From positions 1,965,501 through 2,029,500 of the forward strand of contig NZ_CP098511.1 in assembly GCF_026222555.1 (NCBI RefSeq): a stretch of 64,000 nt of DNA, in the 5' to 3' direction. Positions within the stretch are counted from its first letter, which is position 1, and the number at the start of each line of letters is the position of its first letter. Positions 50,515-57,943 of this stretch are shown here, in pieces. The translations under genes and the position numbers were made by a program. The stretch comes from Aquimarina sp. ERC-38 (GTDB taxonomy: Bacteria > Bacteroidota > Bacteroidia > Flavobacteriales > Flavobacteriaceae). Below the pieces are notes generated by a model. It had not been told where the DNA came from, did no database searches, and worked only from the letters and a program-made list of their open reading frames with translations.

Positions 50515-51498
50515 ATGAACTTAAAATTATACTTTTTCTTCTTACTTATAAATGCCTTTATCACACAAAATTACGCACAAACCTTTGTAGGGAAAATTGG
50601 GTTTAATGATGTAGATACTTTTGATAATAAAGAACTTGTACTTAATGGTGCCGGAGCTAAAGATAAAGATTATGTAATAGCGCTATATCTAAACTTTGAA
50701 GTGGATGGTCCGGAAGATGGAATTATGGTAGCTGAAAAAGATGCAGATATGGGATTTACCATTAAGATGACATCTTCAAAAAGTAAAGAAGAATTAAAAA
50801 ACCTGATTCGGATAGGCTTAGAAAGGGCCACTGACGGTAACAGCTATGTAATTGAAGAAAAGATTCGGGAATTTATAGACCTCTTACCTTCAGAAATGTT
50901 GAAACACGGGATCTTTAGGGTAAGTTATGAGAAAGGCGGCGTAATGAAGCTATACCAAAACAAAAGAATCGTAGGTACGCTTGAAGATAGTTTTGAATTT
51001 AAAAAAGCCTTTTTTAAAATATGGCTTGGAACTAATCCGGTTAATGTAGAACTTAAAAATGAGCTGTTAGGCACTTCAGATATAAATCCGGTTTTAGGAT
51101 CCTGGAAAACTTTTGATAAAGAAACCGGCGTGGCCTTAAGTATTGTTCGCTTATATATGATTGATAAGAAGTTGAATGGTACCATTGAGCGTATGCTTAG
51201 AGAATCCGAAAGGGATGCAGTTTGTTATAAATGCACCGGAGAAGATAAAAACCAAAAAGTAGAAGGATTAGTGATCCTTAAAGATTTGAAATTAAAGGAT
51301 GATTATAAATACGTAAATGGGCTATACACAAATATTGTATCCGGAAAAGTAGCAGATTGTCAAATTTGGATGGATGAGGATAATCAGGATGTTTTAAAGG
51401 TCCGCTACAAAGGCGGGGGAGGTGTTCACGAATGGAAAAGAATTGAAACGGATGAACCCACCAATCGTGAAGAATACCGAACGGTTAAGCGTTTTTAA
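50515..51498 (+). CDS. Secreted protein with C-terminal DUF2147 domain
   Basis: The 327-residue precursor has a signal peptide (about residues 1-21, ending NYAQ). Residues about 25-195 form a region I do not recognise. Residues about 200-320 fit DUF2147: VLGSWKTFDKETGVALSIVR, GLVILKDLKLKDDYKYVNGL, then CQIWMDEDNQDVLKVRYKGG. DUF2147 proteins are small secreted beta-barrel-like domains of unknown role. Two Cys in VCYKCTGED could form a disulfide. It is monocistronic. Confidence 0.8.
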   Translation: MNLKLYFFFLLINAFITQNYAQTFVGKIGFNDVDTFDNKELVLNGAGAKDKDYVIALYLNFEVDGPEDGIMVAEKDADMGFTIKMTSSKSKEELKNLIRIGLERATDGNSYVIEEKIREFIDLLPSEMLKHGIFRVSYEKGGVMKLYQNKRIVGTLEDSFEFKKAFFKIWLGTNPVNVELKNELLGTSDINPVLGSWKTFDKETGVALSIVRLYMIDKKLNGTIERMLRESERDAVCYKCTGEDKNQKVEGLVILKDLKLKDDYKYVNGLYTNIVSGKVADCQIWMDEDNQDVLKVRYKGGGGVHEWKRIETDEPTNREEYRTVKRF

Positions 51499-51725
51499 TA
51501 TTACAATATTTACTTATGTTTTACAGCCGTACGTAACTACTTAAATTACATATTTCTTGATAAAAGATTAATTCTTTAAAATGGGTGTACGGTAAAGTAT
51601 ATTAAAATAAGATGATTCCAAACTTTAAAGTATTTGGAGACTACTTTTTTAAAAGCAATTTGTTTTACTAAGCGGAATCATTTTATAATATTAATTTTCA
51701 ATAGTATTATGATTAGTCTTGGTTC
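51499..51725. other. Gene-free stretch before rlmN
   Basis: This part of the 351-bp gap holds no ORF or strong hairpin. Repeat family 2 follows at 51726. Confidence 0.35.
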
Positions 51726-51756
51726 TTGATTCCAGAAGCAATAGCGATCTTGAATC
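51726..51756. repeat. Dispersed repeat family 2, uninterrupted copy
   Basis: Read on the minus strand this is GATTCAAGATCGCTAT, TGCTTCTG and GAATCAAG, matching 16484-16537 except that it lacks the 20-bp GC-rich hairpin found there after GATTCAAGA. Its ends (GATTC/GAATC) are complementary. Confidence 0.6.
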
Positions 51757-51837
51757 GTTAACAGACACTCATGCTTTTAATATAACACCATATATGAATA
51801 GCATCTAATTGTATTAGGTTACACTACTTTTCTGAAC

Positions 51838-51845
51838 TATTTTTG
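51838..51845 (+). promoter_or_regulatory. -7 box directly in front of rlmN
   Basis: TATTTTTG fits TAnnTTTG and ends 4 bases before the rlmN ATG. The protein N-terminus is conserved, so the start cannot move far; a leaderless transcript is implied if the box is used. Confidence 0.5.
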
Positions 51846-51849
51846 CAAA

Positions 51850-52890
51850 ATGAAATCTTCAAAAAAGGATATTCGCGCTTTATCCAGAGAACAACTTCGT
51901 AGTTTTTTTAAAGAGCAGGGAGAAAAAGCCTTTAGGGGTAACCAGGTATACGAATGGTTATGGAATAAAGGTGCGCATAGTTTTGAAGAGATGACAAATC
52001 TTTCTAAAGATACCCGGGTATTTTTAAACCATCACTTTGTTATTAATCATATCAAAGTAGACCAGATGCAACAAAGCAAGGATGGCACCATTAAAAATGC
52101 CGTAAAGTTGCATGATGATCTGATTGTAGAATCCGTGTTGATTCCTACCCCTACGCGTACCACAGCCTGCGTATCTTCACAAGTAGGTTGCAGTCTGGAT
52201 TGTAAATTTTGTGCTACGGCCCGTTTAAAAAGAATGCGTAATTTAAACGCAGATGAAATTTTTGATCAGGTACTGGCAATTGACAAAGAAAGCAGGTTGT
52301 ACCATAACCGGCCTTTATCTAATATTGTATTTATGGGGATGGGCGAACCCCTGATGAACTATCCTAATGTTATAAAAGCAATTGATAAAATTACATCAGA
52401 AGACGGGCTGGGGATGGCACCCCGTCGGATTACCGTTTCAACCTCCGGAGTACCTAAAATGATAAAAAAAATGGCAGATGATGAGGTGCGTTTTAACCTT
52501 GCTGTATCCTTACATTCAGCGATTGACGAAGTACGTACCCGGATTATGCCATTCAATAAAACCTTTCCTTTACAGGATTTAGCAGAAGCCTTACGATACT
52601 GGTATCAAAAAACCAAAAAACGAGTAACCTACGAATACGTGATCTGGAAAGGAATTAATGACCAACAGAAAGATATTGACGCACTTATAAATTTTTGTCA
52701 TATCATACCCTGCAAGGTAAACCTTATCGAATATAACGCTATAGATGACCCTAGCTTTATACAAGCCTCAGAAACTTCGGTACAAGCTTATATCAGGCAA
52801 TTAGAGTCTCATCATATTGTAGTTAATATAAGACGGAGCAGAGGAAAAGACATCGATGCTGCCTGCGGGCAATTGGCAAATAAGGGATAA
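51850..52890 (+). CDS. rlmN: 23S rRNA/tRNA adenine-C2 methyltransferase
   Basis: The 346-residue radical SAM enzyme methylates C2 of A2503 in 23S rRNA and A37 in some tRNAs. The iron-sulfur motif is CSLDCKFC, with Cys114, Cys118 and Cys121. IVFMGMGEPLMNYPNVIKAI and ITVSTSGVPKMI match further SAM and structural motifs. The methyl-carrying Cys is in the C-terminal DAACGQLA. The N-terminal accessory domain starts KKDIRALSREQLRSFFKEQG, supporting this start. Confidence 0.97.
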   Translation: MKSSKKDIRALSREQLRSFFKEQGEKAFRGNQVYEWLWNKGAHSFEEMTNLSKDTRVFLNHHFVINHIKVDQMQQSKDGTIKNAVKLHDDLIVESVLIPTPTRTTACVSSQVGCSLDCKFCATARLKRMRNLNADEIFDQVLAIDKESRLYHNRPLSNIVFMGMGEPLMNYPNVIKAIDKITSEDGLGMAPRRITVSTSGVPKMIKKMADDEVRFNLAVSLHSAIDEVRTRIMPFNKTFPLQDLAEALRYWYQKTKKRVTYEYVIWKGINDQQKDIDALINFCHIIPCKVNLIEYNAIDDPSFIQASETSVQAYIRQLESHHIVVNIRRSRGKDIDAACGQLANKG

Positions 52891-52989
52891 TAAAAGGAAT
52901 GGGATACGCATTAAACTATTTGGTTTTCTGGTTACCCCACAGCCAAAGATTTATAGTATCTTCGTACGGACATAGTTAATTTCTTTTTT

Positions 52990-53967
52990 TTGAAAACTGT
53001 AGAGCAGATCAAGCAACCTATTCTCGAAGAAATGGAACTTTTCGAAGAGAAGTTCTCACAATCGATGTCCTCTAAAGTAGCACTGCTTAACAGAATTACC
53101 CATTACATTGTAAAAAGAAAAGGAAAACAAATGCGGCCTATGTTTGTTTTTCTTTCCGCCAAACTTGTTTCCGGAGGAAAAATTCTAGAACGTACGTATC
53201 GCGGAGCTTCTGTCATTGAATTAATTCATACTGCTAGTCTTGTACATGATGATGTAGTAGATGACTCTAATCAGCGAAGAGGTTTTTTCTCAATTAACGC
53301 CCTTTGGAAAAATAAAATTGCCGTTCTGGTAGGAGATTATTTGTTATCCAAAGGCATGTTGGTTTGTATAGACTACAATGATTTTGATCTTTTAAAAATA
53401 ATTTCCGTAGCCGTTAGAGAAGTAGTCGAAGGAGAATTACTCCAAATTGAGAAAGCCCGTAATCTGGATATTACCGAAGAGGTGTATTACGAGATCATCC
53501 GTCAAAAAACTGCTACTTTAATTGCTGCCTGTTGTAGCTTGGGAGCATGTTCGGTAGCCCCTGCCACAGAAGCTGTAGAAGATATGCGAAAGTTTGGTGA
53601 ATTAATTGGAATGGCCTTTCAAATAAAAGATGATTTGTTTGATTACGGGGATACGGCTATCGGAAAGCCTACAGGTATCGATATTAAAGAACAAAAAATG
53701 ACCCTCCCGTTAATTTATACCTTAAACACTTGTAGTAAACAAGAAAAACGCTGGTTAATTAATAGCGTTAAGAATTATAATAAAGATAAAAAACGGGTTA
53801 AAGAAGTAATTGCTTTTGTAAAAAATACCGGGGGATTGATCTATGCTGAAAAAGTAATGCACAACTATAAAGATAAAGCGCTAGCCATCTTAAAAAGATA
53901 TCCGGATTCTGAGTATAAAGAAGCATTGGAGTTGATGGTTACCTTTGTTATTGATAGAAAAAAATAA
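52990..53967 (+). CDS. Polyprenyl diphosphate synthase
   Basis: The 325-residue trans-prenyltransferase extends allylic diphosphates with IPP units. The first Asp-rich motif is LVHDDVVDDSNQRRG (near residue 85) and the second is FQIKDDLFDYGD; GKQMRPMFVFLSAKL is the substrate-binding N-terminal block. It begins at TTG; no better start exists. Size and the residues before the first motif suit a long-chain product (C30-C40) for menaquinone side chains, but chain length is not certain. Confidence 0.92.
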   Translation: MKTVEQIKQPILEEMELFEEKFSQSMSSKVALLNRITHYIVKRKGKQMRPMFVFLSAKLVSGGKILERTYRGASVIELIHTASLVHDDVVDDSNQRRGFFSINALWKNKIAVLVGDYLLSKGMLVCIDYNDFDLLKIISVAVREVVEGELLQIEKARNLDITEEVYYEIIRQKTATLIAACCSLGACSVAPATEAVEDMRKFGELIGMAFQIKDDLFDYGDTAIGKPTGIDIKEQKMTLPLIYTLNTCSKQEKRWLINSVKNYNKDKKRVKEVIAFVKNTGGLIYAEKVMHNYKDKALAILKRYPDSEYKEALELMVTFVIDRKK

Positions 53968-54096
53968 TTTTATTATTTTAACTAATTGGTACATAATTAG
54001 TTGTTTTCATTGTTTTAAATTTTAAAAGTCTTCAGGCAACCTAAATATAAAAATATACGTCTTACAAGAAAGCAATCAGGTTAAGACAGCTACAGG

Positions 54097-54666
54097 GTGA
54101 AAGTGATTAGATTTTATACAAACGAAAAACAGCTAATTAAAAGAGCCGGAGATAATCAACGGGATGCGCAACGTAGGTTATATGAAACCTATGCTCCTAA
54201 GATGCTAGGTGTTTGTAGAAGGTATATCACCGACCAACAGTTTGCCGAAGATGTAATGATTGGTGCTTTTGCAAAAGTCTTTTCAAAGATAAGTCAATTT
54301 AAATTCGAAGGAAGTTTTGAAGGTTGGGTACGTCGTATCATGGTGAATGATTGTATTTCTTTTATCAGAAAACAAAAACGACATGTATACGTAGAGGAAT
54401 TTGTGGATACCTCAGCATCTTACTACGATGATTACCATCAGCACCTCGAAGTCGAAGAAATTCAAAAACTTATCGATACTTTACCGGATGGATATAAAAT
54501 GGTTTTTATACTCTACGCAATTGAAGGATATAAACATAAAGAAATTGCAGAAGCTTTGGATATTTCAGAAAGCGCCTCTAAAACACAACTTTTTAAAGCT
54601 AGAAAATTATTGCAACAAAAAATTAATAATGTAAATATAAAGAACGATGGCACCTTTAAAGTTTGA
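54097..54666 (+). CDS. ECF-type RNA polymerase sigma factor
   Basis: The 189-residue protein begins at GTG. Region 2 lies at about residues 25-95: LYETYAPKMLGVCRRYI, AEDVMIGAFAKVFSKISQF and GWVRRIMVNDCISFIRKQK. Region 4 lies at about 128-178: LIDTLPDGYKMVFILYAIEG and KHKEIAEALDISESASKTQL. Its gene overlaps the next by 20 bp. The three-gene unit (sigma, membrane protein, outer membrane protein) looks like an envelope-stress module. No typical promoter box was found in the 129-bp gap upstream. Confidence 0.9.
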   Translation: MKVIRFYTNEKQLIKRAGDNQRDAQRRLYETYAPKMLGVCRRYITDQQFAEDVMIGAFAKVFSKISQFKFEGSFEGWVRRIMVNDCISFIRKQKRHVYVEEFVDTSASYYDDYHQHLEVEEIQKLIDTLPDGYKMVFILYAIEGYKHKEIAEALDISESASKTQLFKARKLLQQKINNVNIKNDGTFKV

Positions 54667-55417
54667 AGAAGAAATGAAGGAGAAGTTTGAAGCAAGAACG
54701 ATACAACCTTCGGAGAATTCATGGGATCAATTAGAAAGCTTATTAGATAAGAATCAAAATAAAAAGGTTAATAATAAATTCAGTTATATTTTAAAAATAG
54801 CAGCAGCTTGTATAGGATTGATTTTTATAGTTTCGATTTACCTTTTAAATAACCAGAAAGATAAATCTATAAATACTATTGTAGATAGTAACGATGCTCC
54901 TAAGCATAACTTCATAGAAGACACCCTTAAAAATACAAACAATAAAAATGAGTATTTACGTAGTACCCAACAGTATCAGCTTACAGAACATAAAGGATCG
55001 ATAGATTCTGTAAAGGAACGTAAAGTGATGGAACAACCAGTGGTAGCAAATACATCAAATAACATAGTTGATCATAAAAAAATACAGAAAGCAGTGCTGA
55101 CAGAAACGACGAAAATATCACTAGAAAGGATGGATAGTATTAATATTAATTCAAAAGTTAGACAACTAGCCCTAACTGTAGCTTCTCTTGAGAATAATAA
55201 TACAGTAGTTAGCGATCAGGAAATCGATAGTTTATTAAGGCAAGCGCAGAACGAAATCCTTCAGGAAAAAATTAAAAATGCTGATACGGTGGATGCCTCT
55301 ATGTTATTAGCAAGTGTAGAAGCAGAGCTGGATGAGTCTTTTAAACAAAAAGTATTTGATGCTCTTAAATCAGGGTATAAAAAGATAAGAACCGCAGTAG
55401 CGCAACGAAATAATTAA
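54647..55417 (+). CDS. Membrane-anchored anti-sigma-like protein
   Basis: The 256-residue protein overlaps the sigma gene by 20 bp. The N-terminus (FEEEMKEKFEARTIQPSENS, then WDQLESLLD) matches the short cytoplasmic segment found in Bacteroidota proteins coded after ECF sigma factors. One membrane segment follows (about residues 44-67, ILKIAAACIGLIFIVSIYLL). The remaining 190 residues would be periplasmic, mostly helical and charged. It probably binds the sigma factor and releases it upon an envelope signal. No zinc motif is present. Confidence 0.75.
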   Translation: MAPLKFEEEMKEKFEARTIQPSENSWDQLESLLDKNQNKKVNNKFSYILKIAAACIGLIFIVSIYLLNNQKDKSINTIVDSNDAPKHNFIEDTLKNTNNKNEYLRSTQQYQLTEHKGSIDSVKERKVMEQPVVANTSNNIVDHKKIQKAVLTETTKISLERMDSININSKVRQLALTVASLENNNTVVSDQEIDSLLRQAQNEILQEKIKNADTVDASMLLASVEAELDESFKQKVFDALKSGYKKIRTAVAQRNN

Positions 55418-55493
55418 CAAAATTCATCAATCAAGGTTGTACTTCCCTTCTTGGTAAAAGGAGGGCAGGTACTACCACAAACACCTAATTATT

Positions 55494-56558
55494 ATGAGAT
55501 ATGTATATATTTTCGCCATGGCGATGGTACTAACTAGTGTCCAATATGTGACCGGACAAGAACAAATTCCTAATCCAATAAATCAACTCAAAGAAGAAAA
55601 AGATCAGGTGGTTCAGTCAGAAAAAGCAATATTAAAAAATAAGGTAGCGGCAATTAACAACAGACTGGCAAAAAATGAAATTTCTAAAGCAGAAGCACAA
55701 CGTCAAAAAGAATTATTAGCTAAAAAACATGCTCTTAATATCGAAAACAAATTAAACATTTTAGATAGTAAAATAGCCTTATTAGAAAGAAATGGCTTGG
55801 CTTACCCTTTAAACGAAGAACTTACTATTGATGAAATACAAAAGGATTCAGTTACAACAACAAAACAAAATACAATTGTTTTTAATTTTGGGAATAAAAA
55901 AGAAAAAAAAGTAAAATACGATCGCCGTACCACCAATCATATTGTAATTGGAGTGGGATTTAATAATGCAATTGCAAACGGGCAGTCCATTAATGATTTA
56001 GATTATAAACTAGCAGGTAGCCGATTTTTTGAATTAGGTTGGATGTGGAGTACCCGGGTTTTTAAGAACACCAACTTTTTAAGATTGAATTATGGGCTAT
56101 CCTATAGTTCAGAAGGACTGAAACCTACGGATAATCGTTATTTTGTAAGAAGAGACGGTATAACGGCGTTGGAGGGATTCAGGGTGAATCTGGATAAATC
56201 AAAATTCAGGTTAGATAATTTTATAATACCCGTACATTTTGAGATAGGAACTTCACGATTTATACAAGAAGAAGATCGTATTAGATACAATACTTCACAT
56301 CAATTTAAATTAGGTATTGGTGGTTTTATTGGAACAAACATAAGTACCCGACAAAAGTTAAAATATAAGGAAGATGGAGAAGATATTAAAGATAAAATAA
56401 AAACGGATTATAATACTAATGATTTTCTGTACGGGGTAAGTAGTTATATTGGTTTTGGGGATACTTCCGTATACTTAAAATATACCTTGTCTCCAATCTT
56501 TCAAGATCAGGAAATAGATCAAAATAATATTTCTTTGGGGGTAAGGTTTGACTTATAG
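55494..56558 (+). CDS. Outer membrane beta-barrel protein with N-terminal coiled coil
   Basis: The 354-residue precursor has a signal peptide (about residues 1-21, ending VTGQ). Residues about 30-100 are a Lys/Glu-rich coiled coil (VAAINNRLAKNEISKAEAQR). The last 220 residues form alternating beta strands, such as FFELGWMWSTRVFKNTNFLR and FLYGVSSYIGFGDTSVYLKY, ending with ISLGVRFDL, a terminal outer membrane strand. It follows the sigma/anti-sigma pair by 76 bp and is a likely target or sensor of that pair. Confidence 0.78.
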   Translation: MRYVYIFAMAMVLTSVQYVTGQEQIPNPINQLKEEKDQVVQSEKAILKNKVAAINNRLAKNEISKAEAQRQKELLAKKHALNIENKLNILDSKIALLERNGLAYPLNEELTIDEIQKDSVTTTKQNTIVFNFGNKKEKKVKYDRRTTNHIVIGVGFNNAIANGQSINDLDYKLAGSRFFELGWMWSTRVFKNTNFLRLNYGLSYSSEGLKPTDNRYFVRRDGITALEGFRVNLDKSKFRLDNFIIPVHFEIGTSRFIQEEDRIRYNTSHQFKLGIGGFIGTNISTRQKLKYKEDGEDIKDKIKTDYNTNDFLYGVSSYIGFGDTSVYLKYTLSPIFQDQEIDQNNISLGVRFDL

Positions 56559-56607
56559 CACTTAAGAACAATAATGAAGGGTGTAAAAATGTATTTTTTC
56601 AAATTTA

Positions 56608-56638
56608 TTTTGAGTTTTATTAAATTTTAGTATCTTTA
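56608..56638 (+). promoter_or_regulatory. Promoter of an orphan transcript
   Basis: TTTTG at 56608-56612 and TATCTTTA at 56631-56638 are 18 bp apart, matching the -33/-7 pattern with one base off in the -7 box. No gene starts before the terminator at 56842-56880. Confidence 0.45.
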
Positions 56639-56641
56639 AAA

Positions 56642-56880
56642 TTAACTAGTATTTTAAACATTAAAATATGGTTTTCTTGAGGGAAATAACTATAAATTTT
56701 CCTTTATTTGGAAGAAATTAAAGACTTGGAGATATTACTAATAATATAACACTAGTGAATTAAAAATCAAAAGGTCTTAAAATTTATATCGCTGAAATAA
56801 AAAACTAACTAGTTCTTAACCTATAGAATATGGTAATATGGAAAGAGGTTGTTCAATACGAATGATCTCTTTTTTTTTTG
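56642..56880 (+). ncRNA. Candidate small RNA, about 240 nt
   Basis: The region between the promoter at 56608-56638 and the U-rich terminator has no ORF longer than 17 codons (ATG at 56668). The word ACTAGT occurs three times, near 56645, 56751 and 56808. The transcript would be monocistronic and AT-rich, with no strong long-range pairing that I can see besides the terminator. An unrecognised small RNA is one explanation; a decayed gene keeping its promoter and terminator is another. Confidence 0.4.
56842..56880 (+). terminator. Terminator with long T-run
   Basis: GAGGTTGTTC (56845-56854) pairs with GAATGATCTC (56860-56869) by ten base pairs of which three are G-U, around AATAC. Ten T residues follow (56870-56879). 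Confidence 0.85.
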
Positions 56881-56933
56881 AACGTAGGTAAAAAGTCATT
56901 ATAAAATTAAAATAACATTTGTCATATATGTAA

Positions 56934-56953
56934 CGACAATTGTTGTATATTTG
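56934..56953 (+). promoter_or_regulatory. Promoter and operator candidate of the Xre/RES pair
   Basis: CGACAATTGTTG (56934-56945) is a near-perfect palindrome with ACAATTGT at its centre. It abuts the -7 box TATATTTG (56946-56953), 11 bp before the antitoxin ATG. Autorepression by the antitoxin is the expected use. Confidence 0.5.
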
Positions 56954-56964
56954 TAAAAAAATAT

Positions 56965-57405
56965 ATGTCTGCAGCTATTGATTTTTTTACAAGCTCTGAT
57001 AGTGCTTTTATAAAAGGTGCTAATGATGATAATCGTTCGCTTTTATTAATCAGGTTAGTCAGAGAAGGTATTCCTTATAAAGAATTTGAAAAAATTGCCA
57101 CCTGGTCTCCCTTTACTAATAAAGACTGGGCGCATTTCTTAAATATATCCATACGTACACTAGAGCGTCATAAAGAAGATGTCAAAGTTTTTAAACAAGA
57201 ACAAAGCGAGAAAATTGTCAGTATCTATCAATTAATGCATTATGGCACTTCTGTTTTTGAAGACGATACGCTTTTTTTTAATTGGCTGTACGTAAATACA
57301 CTTACGCTAGGTGGAGTTTGTCCTAAAGATTTGCTGGATACTACCATTGGGATACAAGTGGTAAGAGATGCTTTAGGCCGGTTAGAGCACGGGGTATTAG
57401 CATGA
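56965..57405 (+). CDS. Xre/MbcA/ParS-type antitoxin (DUF2384)
   Basis: The 146-residue protein has an N-terminal Xre-like helical domain, with FTNKDWAHFLNISIRTLERH as its helix-turn-helix at about residues 50-69. The C-terminal toxin-binding domain ends FEDDTLFFNWLYVNTLTLGG and LLDTTIGIQVVRDALGRLEH, the DUF2384 signature with TxxG and the ALGRxxHG end. It blocks the RES toxin active site and represses the operon. Its stop overlaps the toxin ATG in ATGA. Confidence 0.92.
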   Translation: MSAAIDFFTSSDSAFIKGANDDNRSLLLIRLVREGIPYKEFEKIATWSPFTNKDWAHFLNISIRTLERHKEDVKVFKQEQSEKIVSIYQLMHYGTSVFEDDTLFFNWLYVNTLTLGGVCPKDLLDTTIGIQVVRDALGRLEHGVLA

Positions 57406-57863
57406 TAGTATACCGTTTGTCTAAGGGTGCTTATAAAAATGACCTTTCCGGTTTCGGTGCCGAAAAATATGGTGGGCGATGGAACAATAGAGGTACCCGT
57501 ATGATCTATACCGCACAATCCAGGGCGCTTGCAAATCTTGAAGTAGCCGTACACGTACCGCTCAATATGTTGCCTAGAAACTATTATATGGTTAGTATTA
57601 AAATTCCGGATGCTTCCATACAAGTATTTAATACCGATCACCTGGATGATCCTATCTGGCGCTTACATCCGCCTTCTGAGATTACCCAAACAACTGGAGA
57701 TCAATTTATTGCCACAAATGATAAGCTGGTATTAAAAGTGCCATCCGCCATTGTTCCGGGCGATTTTAATTACTTGATTAATCCAGTACACCGTGACATT
57801 TCAAAAATTAAAATTATAGATACCACTCTGTTTGATTTTGATCAACGCTTGTTTAGATTGTAA
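57402..57863 (+). CDS. RES-domain NAD+-degrading toxin
   Basis: The 153-residue protein is a RES-family toxin, which depletes NAD+ by phosphorolysis or hydrolysis. Conserved residues are in place: Arg5 in VYRLSK, the GGRWNNRGTRMIYTAQSRAL block, Glu47 in ANLEVAVH, and the Ser in VLKVPSAIVPGDFNYLINP. It overlaps the antitoxin by 4 bases. The pair stands alone between an orphan transcript and dnaG. Confidence 0.93.
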   Translation: MIVYRLSKGAYKNDLSGFGAEKYGGRWNNRGTRMIYTAQSRALANLEVAVHVPLNMLPRNYYMVSIKIPDASIQVFNTDHLDDPIWRLHPPSEITQTTGDQFIATNDKLVLKVPSAIVPGDFNYLINPVHRDISKIKIIDTTLFDFDQRLFRL

Positions 57864-57914
57864 GTATCTTAATAATTTTAAAATTACAGGCTATAAAAAG
57901 CCGTTCTATTCCTT

Positions 57915-57922
57915 TACTTTTG
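57915..57922 (+). promoter_or_regulatory. Promoter -7 box for dnaG
   Basis: TACTTTTG is a full TAnnTTTG match 21 bp before the dnaG ATG. Confidence 0.55.
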
Positions 57923-57943
57923 TAGGTGCCAATTACCTGACCT

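Noticed and set aside
56668..56721. 17-codon ORF as a leader peptide in the orphan transcript
   Set aside because: It is too short and has no codon repeats typical of attenuator peptides; nothing downstream requires it.
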